DNA of 64,000 nt from Scalindua sp964344685 (GTDB lineage: Bacteria; Planctomycetota; Brocadiia; Brocadiales; Scalinduaceae). The stretch lies in assembly GCA_964344685.1 (NCBI GenBank), contig CAYFOK010000002.1, positions 124,001 to 188,000 on the forward strand, in the 5' to 3' direction. The notes below the pieces were generated by a model, which saw only the letters and a list, made by a program, of their open reading frames with translations, ran no database searches and was not told the origin of the DNA. Shown piece after piece: positions 54,386-62,240 of this stretch. Every line of letters begins with the position of its first letter. Positions within the stretch are counted from its first letter, which is position 1. A program made the position numbers and the translations under genes.

Positions 54386-55060
54386 TCAGTTACGTTTTTC
54401 CAGTTTTTCCTCGGCCTCTGATCTCCTCAAATATAGCGGAACAAGTGAGTTGATTTCACAACGCATACCCTGTTCATATCTTTCCAGGCCCAATCTGGCA
54501 ACGTTTGCCGCATCAGGAATACCCAGTTCTTCATCCGGTAATATTATGAGCTCTTTTTGTGTGAAGACCTCTTTGTAGGGTGCAATTCCATCCCCAAAGA
54601 TTAAGGTGGATTCAGGAAGCATTTCAATAAGGCTGTGCGGTGAAGTAATCAAGTAATCCGTTATCTTCCTGTCTCTGTCATAAATGCACGCATAGACACT
54701 CTTTCTCTTCGCATCAATAACAGGACAAATGGTTTTCGCGTTATCATCCTTTATGTTCTCTACTAGTACATCTAGTGTCGGGACATCAATAACGGGTTTG
54801 CCCAATCCATACGCAAGGGCCTTTGCACATGTAACGCCAATTCTAAGCCCTGTATAAGAGCCGGGTCCTATACTGACGGCGATCAGGTCTATATCATTCG
54901 GATTCCATTTAATTTCGTTAAAAATTGATTCAAGAGAAGAAACAATCTCTTTGCCATGGCTTAAATCCTTACCATATATTTTTTTGCCGATGACTGTATT
55001 GTCTTCACAGACTGCGATGCTTCCGGTTAAGCCGGATGTTTCAATGCCCACTACATTCAT
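54386..55060 (-). CDS. tsaB: tRNA threonylcarbamoyladenosine biosynthesis protein TsaB
   Basis: TsaB partners TsaD and TsaE in making t6A at position 37 of ANN-decoding tRNAs. It is an inactive ASKHA-fold scaffold: VVGIETSGLTGSIAV at the start and AVSIGPGSYTGLRIGVTCAKALAYG are diagnostic. I use the ATG at 55060 (MNVVGIETS), which aligns with family starts; the frame extends 12 codons further to 55096 in Lys/Leu/Tyr-rich sequence. Convergent with atpC. Length 224. Confidence 0.93.
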   Translation of the reverse strand: MNVVGIETSGLTGSIAVCEDNTVIGKKIYGKDLSHGKEIVSSLESIFNEIKWNPNDIDLIAVSIGPGSYTGLRIGVTCAKALAYGLGKPVIDVPTLDVLVENIKDDNAKTICPVIDAKRKSVYACIYDRDRKITDYLITSPHSLIEMLPESTLIFGDGIAPYKEVFTQKELIILPDEELGIPDAANVARLGLERYEQGMRCEINSLVPLYLRRSEAEEKLEKRN

Positions 55061-55274
55061 ATTGAATGAGTATAAATATAACTTTTTTTTATGCAAGATG
55101 AATGTATCGTTTTTAGAAAAATTTTTGGATGAATTGAGTGTCTTCTGCTCTAAGTTACAGATCTAATGAGATTTAGGTGTGAATTGCTGTTTAGATAGAA
55201 CTTGACACTCATAACACCTTTGGATATATTACCTCGGAATTACTTAATAATGCATTAATTTGGGATCGAAAACT

Positions 55275-56666
55275 ATGGCAACTAAAAAAGCGTGGGGAGG
55301 CCGATTCAAAAAGAAGACTGCTTCTTCGGTTGAGTCTTTTACGGAGTCAATATCGTTTGACAGCCGTTTATATAAATACGATATTGAGGGGAGCATAGCG
55401 CATACTACAATGCTTGCGAAATGCAAGCTGATAACAAACAAGGAAAAAGATACGATTATCAAAGGATTGAAAGGCATTCTGAAAGATATTGAAGTCGGCA
55501 AGTTCAAGTTCAAGGCTGAGCATGAAGATATACATATGAATATTGAGTCTGCTCTGGTGAAGCGTGTAGGTGATGTTGCTAAGAAGCTTCACACTGCCAG
55601 AAGCAGAAATGACCAGATCACTTTAGACCTGAAACTTTGGGCCCGTGATCAGATTCAGGAAATAATAACTATAATTCTCAATCTGCAGATGGTAATTGTT
55701 ACAAAAGCCAAATCTGTCTGGAACGGTATAGTACCGGGATTTACGCACCTTCAACATGCTCAGCCGATACTGGTTGGACATTACTTCCTGGCTTACGTAG
55801 AGATGCTGGAACGTGACCGTACGAGACTGATTGATTGCCTTAAACGTCTAAATCAATCTCCGATTGGTGCGTGTGCACTGGGAGGCACAACACTTGATAC
55901 AAAACCTGAGATTACGGGCAAGCTCCTTGGGTTTGATTCGCTTTTTAATAACAGCCTTGATGTTGTGAGTGATAGAGACTTTTGTCTGGAATACGCTTCC
56001 GCATTGTCAATTATCTCCATGCATCTTTCCAGATTTTGCGAGGAATGGATAATCTGGTCAAGCCAGGAATACGATTTTCTGGACATTGACGACTCCTACT
56101 GTACGGGTTCGAGTATAATGCCTCAGAAGAAAAACCCTGATATTCTTGAGCTTATCCGGGGTAAATGCGGCCGTGTGTATGGTAATCTGTTTTCTCTTCT
56201 TACGTTAATGAAGGGTCTTCCGCTCTCCTATAACAGAGATATGCAGGAAGATAAAGAGCCGATATTTGATTCATCAGACACGGTTAAGAACTGTTTATCT
56301 ATCCTTAAAGAGCTGATAAACAAGACTACTCTGAAACTTGACAATATGGAGAGCAGCTGCAGAAAAGGTTTTCTGGATGCTACGGTTTTAGCGGAATACC
56401 TTGTTGAGAAAGGGGTCCCATTTCGTGAGGCTCATGAGATTGTAGGTAAACTGGTTGGGGTGTGCAGCAAAAGCGGTAAGGAGTTAAGTGATGTGAGCCT
56501 GGAGGATTTTAAGAAACATTCGTCTTTGATTGGCAAAGATGTCTATAAAGTTCTGGGCGTGAAGAATTATATTAAACAATTTAAAAGCCACGGCTCTACT
56601 TCTCCTAAGTCTGTAAAGAAACAGATAAGCATGTGGGAGAATAAGTTAAGAAAGCAGATGGCTTGA
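55275..56666 (+). CDS. argH: Argininosuccinate lyase
   Basis: ArgH splits argininosuccinate into arginine and fumarate in the cytoplasm. The fumarase/aspartase signature GSSIMPQKKNPD is intact, along with TARSRNDQ and LQHAQPILVGHYF. I use ATG 55275 (MATKKAWGGRF), aligning with family starts, instead of the TTG at 55260. Length 463 is normal. It lies 125 bp upstream of lysA; a 23-nt repeat is in the gap. Confidence 0.97.
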   Translation: MATKKAWGGRFKKKTASSVESFTESISFDSRLYKYDIEGSIAHTTMLAKCKLITNKEKDTIIKGLKGILKDIEVGKFKFKAEHEDIHMNIESALVKRVGDVAKKLHTARSRNDQITLDLKLWARDQIQEIITIILNLQMVIVTKAKSVWNGIVPGFTHLQHAQPILVGHYFLAYVEMLERDRTRLIDCLKRLNQSPIGACALGGTTLDTKPEITGKLLGFDSLFNNSLDVVSDRDFCLEYASALSIISMHLSRFCEEWIIWSSQEYDFLDIDDSYCTGSSIMPQKKNPDILELIRGKCGRVYGNLFSLLTLMKGLPLSYNRDMQEDKEPIFDSSDTVKNCLSILKELINKTTLKLDNMESSCRKGFLDATVLAEYLVEKGVPFREAHEIVGKLVGVCSKSGKELSDVSLEDFKKHSSLIGKDVYKVLGVKNYIKQFKSHGSTSPKSVKKQISMWENKLRKQMA

Positions 56667-56709
56667 TTATCTTGAAATAGATTTCCCCGCGTTCTCTGTG
56701 AACTTCTTG

Positions 56710-56732
56710 TCCTCGGTGCCTTTTGTCCGGGG
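56710..56732 (+). repeat. 23-nt dispersed repeat, copy 2
   Basis: Matches 29457-29479 at 21 of 23 positions. It lies between argH and lysA; a partial further echo (GTCCTCGG) follows at 56736-56743. Confidence 0.6.
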
Positions 56733-56791
56733 AAAGTCCTCGGAATTTTTTATCTGGGGAGCGGTGAATTTTTAAAACTTTGGAGAAAGAA

Positions 56792-58108
56792 ATGACGACT
56801 AGTTTTGATTTTTTTAACTACCTGAATAATGAATTATACTGCGAAGACGTAAAAGTAAAAGACATTGTAGAAGAGACAGGATCACCGGCATATATTTACA
56901 GCAAAAATTCTATCCTGGAACATTTTATTGAAATCAGGAATTCTTTTAGAGATGTAAACCCTCTTATATGCTTCTCCGTTAAGGCAAATTCTAATTTGTC
57001 AGTTCTTAAGGTGTTGGCTGATGCAGGTTCCGGGTTTGACGTCGTTTCCGGAGGTGAGCTTTACCGGGTATTAAAGATAGGTGTAAGCCCAGACAAGATT
57101 GTCTTTGCGGGAGTCGGCAAAACCTCGGAGGAGATTAAATATGCGTTGGAAAATAATATCTTCATGTTCAATGTCGAGTCTCCGGCGGAGCTGGCCAATA
57201 TTGACAGGATAGCAGGGTCCATCTGCAAGAGAGGGAGAGTCGCTCTGCGAATCAATCCTGACATTGATGCAAAGACTCATGACAAGACAACTACCGGAAA
57301 GAAGGAGAATAAATTCGGTATTGATTTCGAAAGCGCCAGCCAGTTAATAAAAAACATTGATACTTATAAAAATATAGATCTGAAAGGCATACATGTGCAT
57401 CTCGGTTCTCCGATCTATTCGCCTGAACCTTATGTGCAGGGTCTTGAAAAAGTATATAATTTTGTTCAGGAAACACTTGACGAAAAAGGTAAACAGGGTA
57501 TTGAGTACGTCAATATTGGAGGCGGATACTGTATCTCGTATACGGGTGAGGAGGTAAAGAGGCCGCGTGATTATGCAACCGATATTATACCGGTAATAGA
57601 AAAGCTGGGTTGTAAAGTAGTAATGGAACCCGGAAGATTTATTATCGGGAATGCGGGGATACTGGTAACCAGAACGACTTATGTAAAGGTTGCTACCTGG
57701 GGGAAGAAATTTATTATCTGTGACGCGGCTATGAACGACCTTGCCCGTCCGTCCCTGTACGATGCCGTTCACAGGGCGTGGCCTGTGGATACCAATGTGC
57801 CTATGCCGGAAGTAGAGCATCCCGGAGAAGAGAAGGCTGATGATAGATTGGAACTGGTAGATATCGTGGGCCCTGTTTGTGAAAGCAGTGACGTACTCGC
57901 AAAAGAGCGGTGGTTTCCCGATGTAAAGGAAGGCGGGCTCATTGCGTTCTTCAGTGCCGGTGCATACGGCTTCACCATGAGTTCCAGCTACAACACAAGG
58001 CCGCGTACTTGTGAGGTATTAGTAGATGGTGACAGCTTCTCGACTATCAGGAAAAGAGAGACGTATGAAGACCTTGTCACAGGAGAGACAGAGTTTTTAA
58101 ATACATGA
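56792..58108 (+). CDS. lysA: Diaminopimelate decarboxylase
   Basis: LysA makes lysine from meso-diaminopimelate. It is a PLP alanine-racemase-fold enzyme with K64 in CFSVKANSN, GIHVHLGS, the glycine-rich loop NIGGGY, and the active-site cysteine in GPVCESSDVL. I use ATG 56792, preceded by GGAG at 6-nt spacing; the in-frame TTG at 56780 lies upstream of that site. At 438 residues it is slightly long, with an N-terminal extension. With argH it suggests an amino-acid biosynthesis pair. Confidence 0.95.
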   Translation: MTTSFDFFNYLNNELYCEDVKVKDIVEETGSPAYIYSKNSILEHFIEIRNSFRDVNPLICFSVKANSNLSVLKVLADAGSGFDVVSGGELYRVLKIGVSPDKIVFAGVGKTSEEIKYALENNIFMFNVESPAELANIDRIAGSICKRGRVALRINPDIDAKTHDKTTTGKKENKFGIDFESASQLIKNIDTYKNIDLKGIHVHLGSPIYSPEPYVQGLEKVYNFVQETLDEKGKQGIEYVNIGGGYCISYTGEEVKRPRDYATDIIPVIEKLGCKVVMEPGRFIIGNAGILVTRTTYVKVATWGKKFIICDAAMNDLARPSLYDAVHRAWPVDTNVPMPEVEHPGEEKADDRLELVDIVGPVCESSDVLAKERWFPDVKEGGLIAFFSAGAYGFTMSSSYNTRPRTCEVLVDGDSFSTIRKRETYEDLVTGETEFLNT

Positions 58109-58208
58109 TTAGAAATAGAACACAGATTAGTTCATATAAATCTCTATTGCTGGATCAATATTGTAGATTGAACCAGCGGTAGTACCAGAAAATTTCCAAA
58201 TTTCTTAA

Positions 58209-58763
58209 TTAATAATCTACCAGCATGGACTGAGCAATATTTTTTGCCATCTGTCCTCCATAGAGCACCTCCACCAGTTTCAGAGCAAACTCCATAGCTG
58301 TTCCGGGACTGCGGCTGGTTATACAATTGTTATCAACTACTACCCGTGATTCAATAGATTCAGTATTTGAAAGCTGTTCGGCAAAGCCCGGATATGCAGT
58401 TGCCTTTCGTTCTGTCAGTAGTCCGTGATGATGTAATACTACCGCAGGAGAGGCACAGATTGCAGCGTACAATTGTCCGCCTTGTTGCTGGCGCTGCAAA
58501 ATTTCTGTCAGTTCTTTTGAGTCGCGCAGGTTTTCAGCACCAGGCATACCTCCTGGCACAGCAATCAGATCATACGAATCGTTAACACATTCTGAGATTA
58601 ATTTATCAGCTGTTAGCTTTAATCCATGTGCCATGGTGACCTGCAAAGAGCCGACCGAAGCAACTGTTACAGTAGCACCTGCCCTTCTCAAGACATCTAT
58701 AATAGTTGACGTTTCAATATCTTCACTGCCATCAGCTATGGGAACCAGTACATTCTTTGACAT
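58209..58763 (-). CDS. DJ-1/PfpI family protein (YajL/ThiJ-like)
   Basis: The 184-residue flavodoxin-like protein has the nucleophile C103 in the elbow AAICASPAVV and E17 in DGSEDIET, the pair that tunes DJ-1 cysteine reactivity. PGGMPGAENLRDS is also typical. Members act as chaperones or glyoxalases/deglycases under oxidative or carbonyl stress; the in vivo role is debated. AAAGGA precedes the ATG. Cytoplasmic. Confidence 0.9.
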   Translation of the reverse strand: MSKNVLVPIADGSEDIETSTIIDVLRRAGATVTVASVGSLQVTMAHGLKLTADKLISECVNDSYDLIAVPGGMPGAENLRDSKELTEILQRQQQGGQLYAAICASPAVVLHHHGLLTERKATAYPGFAEQLSNTESIESRVVVDNNCITSRSPGTAMEFALKLVEVLYGGQMAKNIAQSMLVDY

Positions 58764-58979
58764 AATATGTTCCTTTCAGAAAGTAATAAATAAAATGTAA
58801 TTATTCTGCTGTCAAATCTAGAAGTTACTGAAATTATAAAAGAAAAAAACAGATTGTCCAACCGAGAATTTATTTGCATCTTCAATAATTACAGTCTAAC
58901 ATCAAATAATACCTATACATGGTTTTTCCTTATGAAACTTCCAATATTTTCTTGTCTGTTAAAGCGAAAGGAGATAAAA

Positions 58980-59735
58980 ATGTCTAAGGACTTTCATAGA
59001 AATCTATTAAACAAGATAGCAGTAGCCGGGATTATAATCCTTTTTGGATTAATTATTATTACTCATAAAAATACTACAGCAGGAGAAGCAGTGCATGGTG
59101 TTGAGAGCGTTAATAAGCTGAAGTATGCTGATCCAGTTAAGGATATTCATCTATATCTGTGTGCATTTCATATTGCAAAGAATAATCCTGATTTTGAGGT
59201 AGAAGCCCACCACTACTGTTCAATGCGTGACCTAAACATCATCGAAGGAGATCTTCATCAATGCGTAATATATGATTCGAAAGAAGCTCCTGCCAGACTC
59301 CTTGGAATAGAATATATTATCAGTAATAAAACATATCAATCTCTTTCAGATGACGAAAAAAAGTATTGGCATCCTCACGCTTACGAAATTGTGTCAGGAC
59401 AACTTATTGTACCGGACCTGCCTGACATGGGAGATAAAGCCCTTGCGGGTTTTATGGAAAGCTGGGGCAAGACATTTCATACATGGCCTGATCCTGAAAC
59501 GGAGATACCACTGGGAGAACCGCTACTGATGTGGTCTGCCGGCGCCGACGGACAGATCAGCAAAGAGGCGCTAGATAATCGTGATAAACAATTCGATATT
59601 TCAACAGATAAGCTTCGTGAGAGAAGAAAGATGTATGGTTATCAGGTTCCTGATGTTGAACTACCAAAAACAGTTGGAGAGCTGGGTAGGCAATGGACCA
59701 GTGAGGGGCCAGACATACCTCGGAAGCTAGAATAA
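58980..59735 (+). CDS. Exported DUF1264 (OBAP-like) protein
   Basis: I start at ATG 58980, behind AAAGGAG with 6-nt spacing; the longer frame from 58854 is unlikely. An N-terminal hydrophobic segment (IAVAGIIILFGLIIITH) is a signal anchor or signal peptide. The mature domain has VKDIHLYLCAFH, HHYCSMRDLNIIEGD and KYWHPHAYEIVSGQL, the His-rich pattern of DUF1264, which includes plant oil-body-associated proteins. Function in bacteria unknown. The clustered His, Cys and Asp residues might bind metal. Confidence 0.8.
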   Translation: MSKDFHRNLLNKIAVAGIIILFGLIIITHKNTTAGEAVHGVESVNKLKYADPVKDIHLYLCAFHIAKNNPDFEVEAHHYCSMRDLNIIEGDLHQCVIYDSKEAPARLLGIEYIISNKTYQSLSDDEKKYWHPHAYEIVSGQLIVPDLPDMGDKALAGFMESWGKTFHTWPDPETEIPLGEPLLMWSAGADGQISKEALDNRDKQFDISTDKLRERRKMYGYQVPDVELPKTVGELGRQWTSEGPDIPRKLE

Positions 59736-59774
59736 GAACCAAATATTTATATTTCCTGAAAAGCCGAATTATAT

Positions 59775-60455
59775 ATGGATGCTATCTACCAAACCTTTGA
59801 AGATGCAGAGAAAATTCTCCTGAATGAAGAAGATGATACTCTGCGCTTCATATTGACCAGACACGGACGGACGCACTTGAATGCAGAACAGAGATTTCAA
59901 CCCTGGACACCGGAAGGTGACAAACTGAATCCGGAAGGAATGGCTTCTGCAACTAATTTGGGGGAAAGGCTGAAGTCCGTTCCGATAAAAAAGATTTATT
60001 CGAGTGACTGGCACAGGGCTATACACACGGCACAGTTAATCAATGAGAGGCGGAATCTTCCGCTGCGGGAAATACATCTTTCAAGAAGTCTGAGAGATTT
60101 CAATTTTGGCAGATTGTGCGGTGTGTCAGTAACTGATGCGGATCGCCTCTATCCCGAATTGAAAGAGATAAGAGCGGATAGACTCCATAAGTTTGAGGCT
60201 CCAGATGGAGATGCCTTTGCCGATTTTCACAACAAGACTAAGGAAGAGCTCTTGAGAATTATCAGTGAAAACAGTATGGGTAACATACTGGTAGTTTCAC
60301 ACGCTTACGTTGTAAAATGCCTGATTATGGCGGCACTTAATCTGTCTGTGGAAGAGTATGCAGTTAAGATAAAAATTAATAACACCTCCATCACAATCGT
60401 TGAACTTAAGGGCAGAAGAATTCCCGGTAGATTGCTGGTGTTAAACAATAGATAA
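59775..60455 (+). CDS. Histidine phosphatase family protein (phosphoglycerate mutase-like)
   Basis: RHG (29-31) in ILTRHGRTHLN supplies the phospho-histidine, the partner Arg/Glu lie in SDWHRAIHTAQ and LRDFNFGRLCG, and the second histidine is in VVSHAYVVK. All four catalytic elements are present. Substrate unclear; members include cobalamin-pathway phosphatases and SixA-like enzymes. An N-terminal extension of 22 residues precedes the core. It lies 39 bp after the DUF1264 gene, possibly in one operon. Confidence 0.9.
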   Translation: MDAIYQTFEDAEKILLNEEDDTLRFILTRHGRTHLNAEQRFQPWTPEGDKLNPEGMASATNLGERLKSVPIKKIYSSDWHRAIHTAQLINERRNLPLREIHLSRSLRDFNFGRLCGVSVTDADRLYPELKEIRADRLHKFEAPDGDAFADFHNKTKEELLRIISENSMGNILVVSHAYVVKCLIMAALNLSVEEYAVKIKINNTSITIVELKGRRIPGRLLVLNNR

Positions 60456-60516
60456 ATGGAAGATGTATGATTGAGGGATTAACTGGTTTTCAATCACCAA
60501 TGAGCGGAGAAACCTA

Positions 60517-61431
60517 TTGATTATCAGTGCCAGCAGAAGAACTGACATCCCCGCCTTTTATGCTCAGTGGTTTATTAATCGAATACGTGCAGGTCATTGT
60601 GCAGTGCCGAATCCATTTAACAGGAAGCAAGTCTCCCATATCTCACTCCGTCCTGAAGACGTCACAAACATAGTCTTCTGGACAAGAAATCCAAAGCCTT
60701 TGATTCACTATCTGAAAGAACTGGACACGCTCGGCTTCCGGTACTATTTTCAGTATACGGTCATGAACAATCCGCGGCTGATCGATACCATGACTCCTTC
60801 GCTTTCTTATTCGTTGAAAATATTTAAAAAACTGTCTGATCTGATCGGGCCTGAAAAAGTTATCTGGCGTTACGATCCAGTCATGATCAGCAATATTACC
60901 GATATCAAATTTCACAGAGACACATACAAACAGATTGCAGAAACCCTGAAAAATTATACTCAGCGTTCAGTAATCAGCCTGCTGGATTTCTATCCTAAAC
61001 TGAAGAAACGTTTAAAAGTATTAAAAGAGAGTGGGGTGGAGATCGTAGACTGTGATAATAGACCAGGTAAAAATTTTGATGAGCTTTTGTATTCTCTGGC
61101 TGATGCTGCGGAACAGTGCAGTATGGAAATAGTAAGCTGTGCTGAAGATCCGGATTTGAAGAGATATAATATACAACCCGGAAAGTGTATTGATGATATT
61201 TATATAAAAAGAGTGTTCGGGATAGATGCAACTCACAAAAAAGACCCGTCTCAAAGAGAGGCGTGCGGATGTGTGGTAAGCAGAGACATCGGTGTGTACA
61301 ATACATGCTTATCCGGCTGTCAATACTGTTATGCAACTACCAGCTTTGAAAAAGCCAGTGTCCTGCACGATAAACATGATCCGGATTCGGCATCCATGGT
61401 AGATTACGGTGATTCAGTTACCGACAGCTAA
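60517..61431 (+). CDS. DUF1848 family protein with C-terminal CxxxCxxC
   Basis: The opening IISASRRTDIPAFYAQWF is the hallmark of DUF1848, and FWTRNPKPLI and WRYDPVMIS follow as expected. The C-terminus carries C264-x3-C268-x2-C271 in CLSGCQYC, a radical-SAM-like cluster motif unusually placed at the end, plus CGC upstream. The family is assumed to be radical-SAM related, with unknown reaction. The start is TTG with GGAG upstream. It may follow the histidine phosphatase in one operon. Confidence 0.85.
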   Translation: MIISASRRTDIPAFYAQWFINRIRAGHCAVPNPFNRKQVSHISLRPEDVTNIVFWTRNPKPLIHYLKELDTLGFRYYFQYTVMNNPRLIDTMTPSLSYSLKIFKKLSDLIGPEKVIWRYDPVMISNITDIKFHRDTYKQIAETLKNYTQRSVISLLDFYPKLKKRLKVLKESGVEIVDCDNRPGKNFDELLYSLADAAEQCSMEIVSCAEDPDLKRYNIQPGKCIDDIYIKRVFGIDATHKKDPSQREACGCVVSRDIGVYNTCLSGCQYCYATTSFEKASVLHDKHDPDSASMVDYGDSVTDS

Positions 61432-61700
61432 AGCTACTGCTATACTTTTATCAGGATTGTATACCCTGCCTAAGCTAACATACCCATAAAAATGCCTCAG
61501 TTCACTTATTAAATATTTCGTAAATAATATAAAGGGGGTGATTGTAAATTAATTGTACATCAATGGATAGTCCAATTGAAAAAAACGAAATGGAATTATA
61601 GATGAAAAGGATACAAAAGGCAGGTAACAACGATCCAGCACAGAATGATTTGCCTATTCTGTAAGGGTTAACATGGGAAAAAGATTGGATAGTGTATGTG

Positions 61701-62120
61701 TCAAACAGAATCCTTGAGTTCGGGCTGTTTGTTTTGGTGATACCATTTTGAGTATCTTTTGTCTTCCTTGCAAATATGATCCTTAATCCAATTGGACATC
61801 AATAACTGCAGACTCTCTTTTAGTGTACGCAGGTCTGTACTGGATTTTAATGTATTATTAATTTCCCCGATAATAGCATCATGCATTTTTAAATGTTCTT
61901 CACGTTCGGGGTATTTAATCTCTTCCATAAATTTAATTTCTGTTTGAAAGTGATCTTCTACATAACTTCTCAAATGATCAATCATGTATTTGAATTCAAG
62001 CTGCTGTTCCATTGGGTTTTCAATATCCAGTAACTCATTTGCTATTGCAAACAATAGTCTATGCTGAGAATCAATATCAGGAATTCCTAATCTACAATCT
62101 GGTGTCCACTTCATATGCAT
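61701..62120 (-). CDS. Bacteriohemerythrin
   Basis: The full seven-residue di-iron ligand set is visible: H20, H57, E61, H76, H80, H115 and D120, so it should reversibly bind O2. At 139 residues it is a standalone cytoplasmic domain. CGGAG lies 8 nt before the ATG at 62120. In anaerobes such proteins deliver or scavenge O2, or sense it. It lies 120 bp downstream of the P-type ATPase on the same strand. Confidence 0.92.
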   Translation of the reverse strand: MHMKWTPDCRLGIPDIDSQHRLLFAIANELLDIENPMEQQLEFKYMIDHLRSYVEDHFQTEIKFMEEIKYPEREEHLKMHDAIIGEINNTLKSSTDLRTLKESLQLLMSNWIKDHICKEDKRYSKWYHQNKQPELKDSV

Positions 62121-62240
62121 ATTTATTTCTCCGGACTGAAAGATTCCCTGTTACAATATAAAGCAAGCAGTGTGGTTATGTACAACAGGTTTGCGGATTA
62201 TAACCACTGATGCAAGCGGCAATCAAGATGAAAGTAAAGG

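Noticed and set aside
61540..61664. Two tiny ORFs (12 and 20 codons) behind AAAGGGGGTG
   Set aside because: Too short to judge; no homology or hairpin, and the ribosome site is not at a working distance from either ATG.
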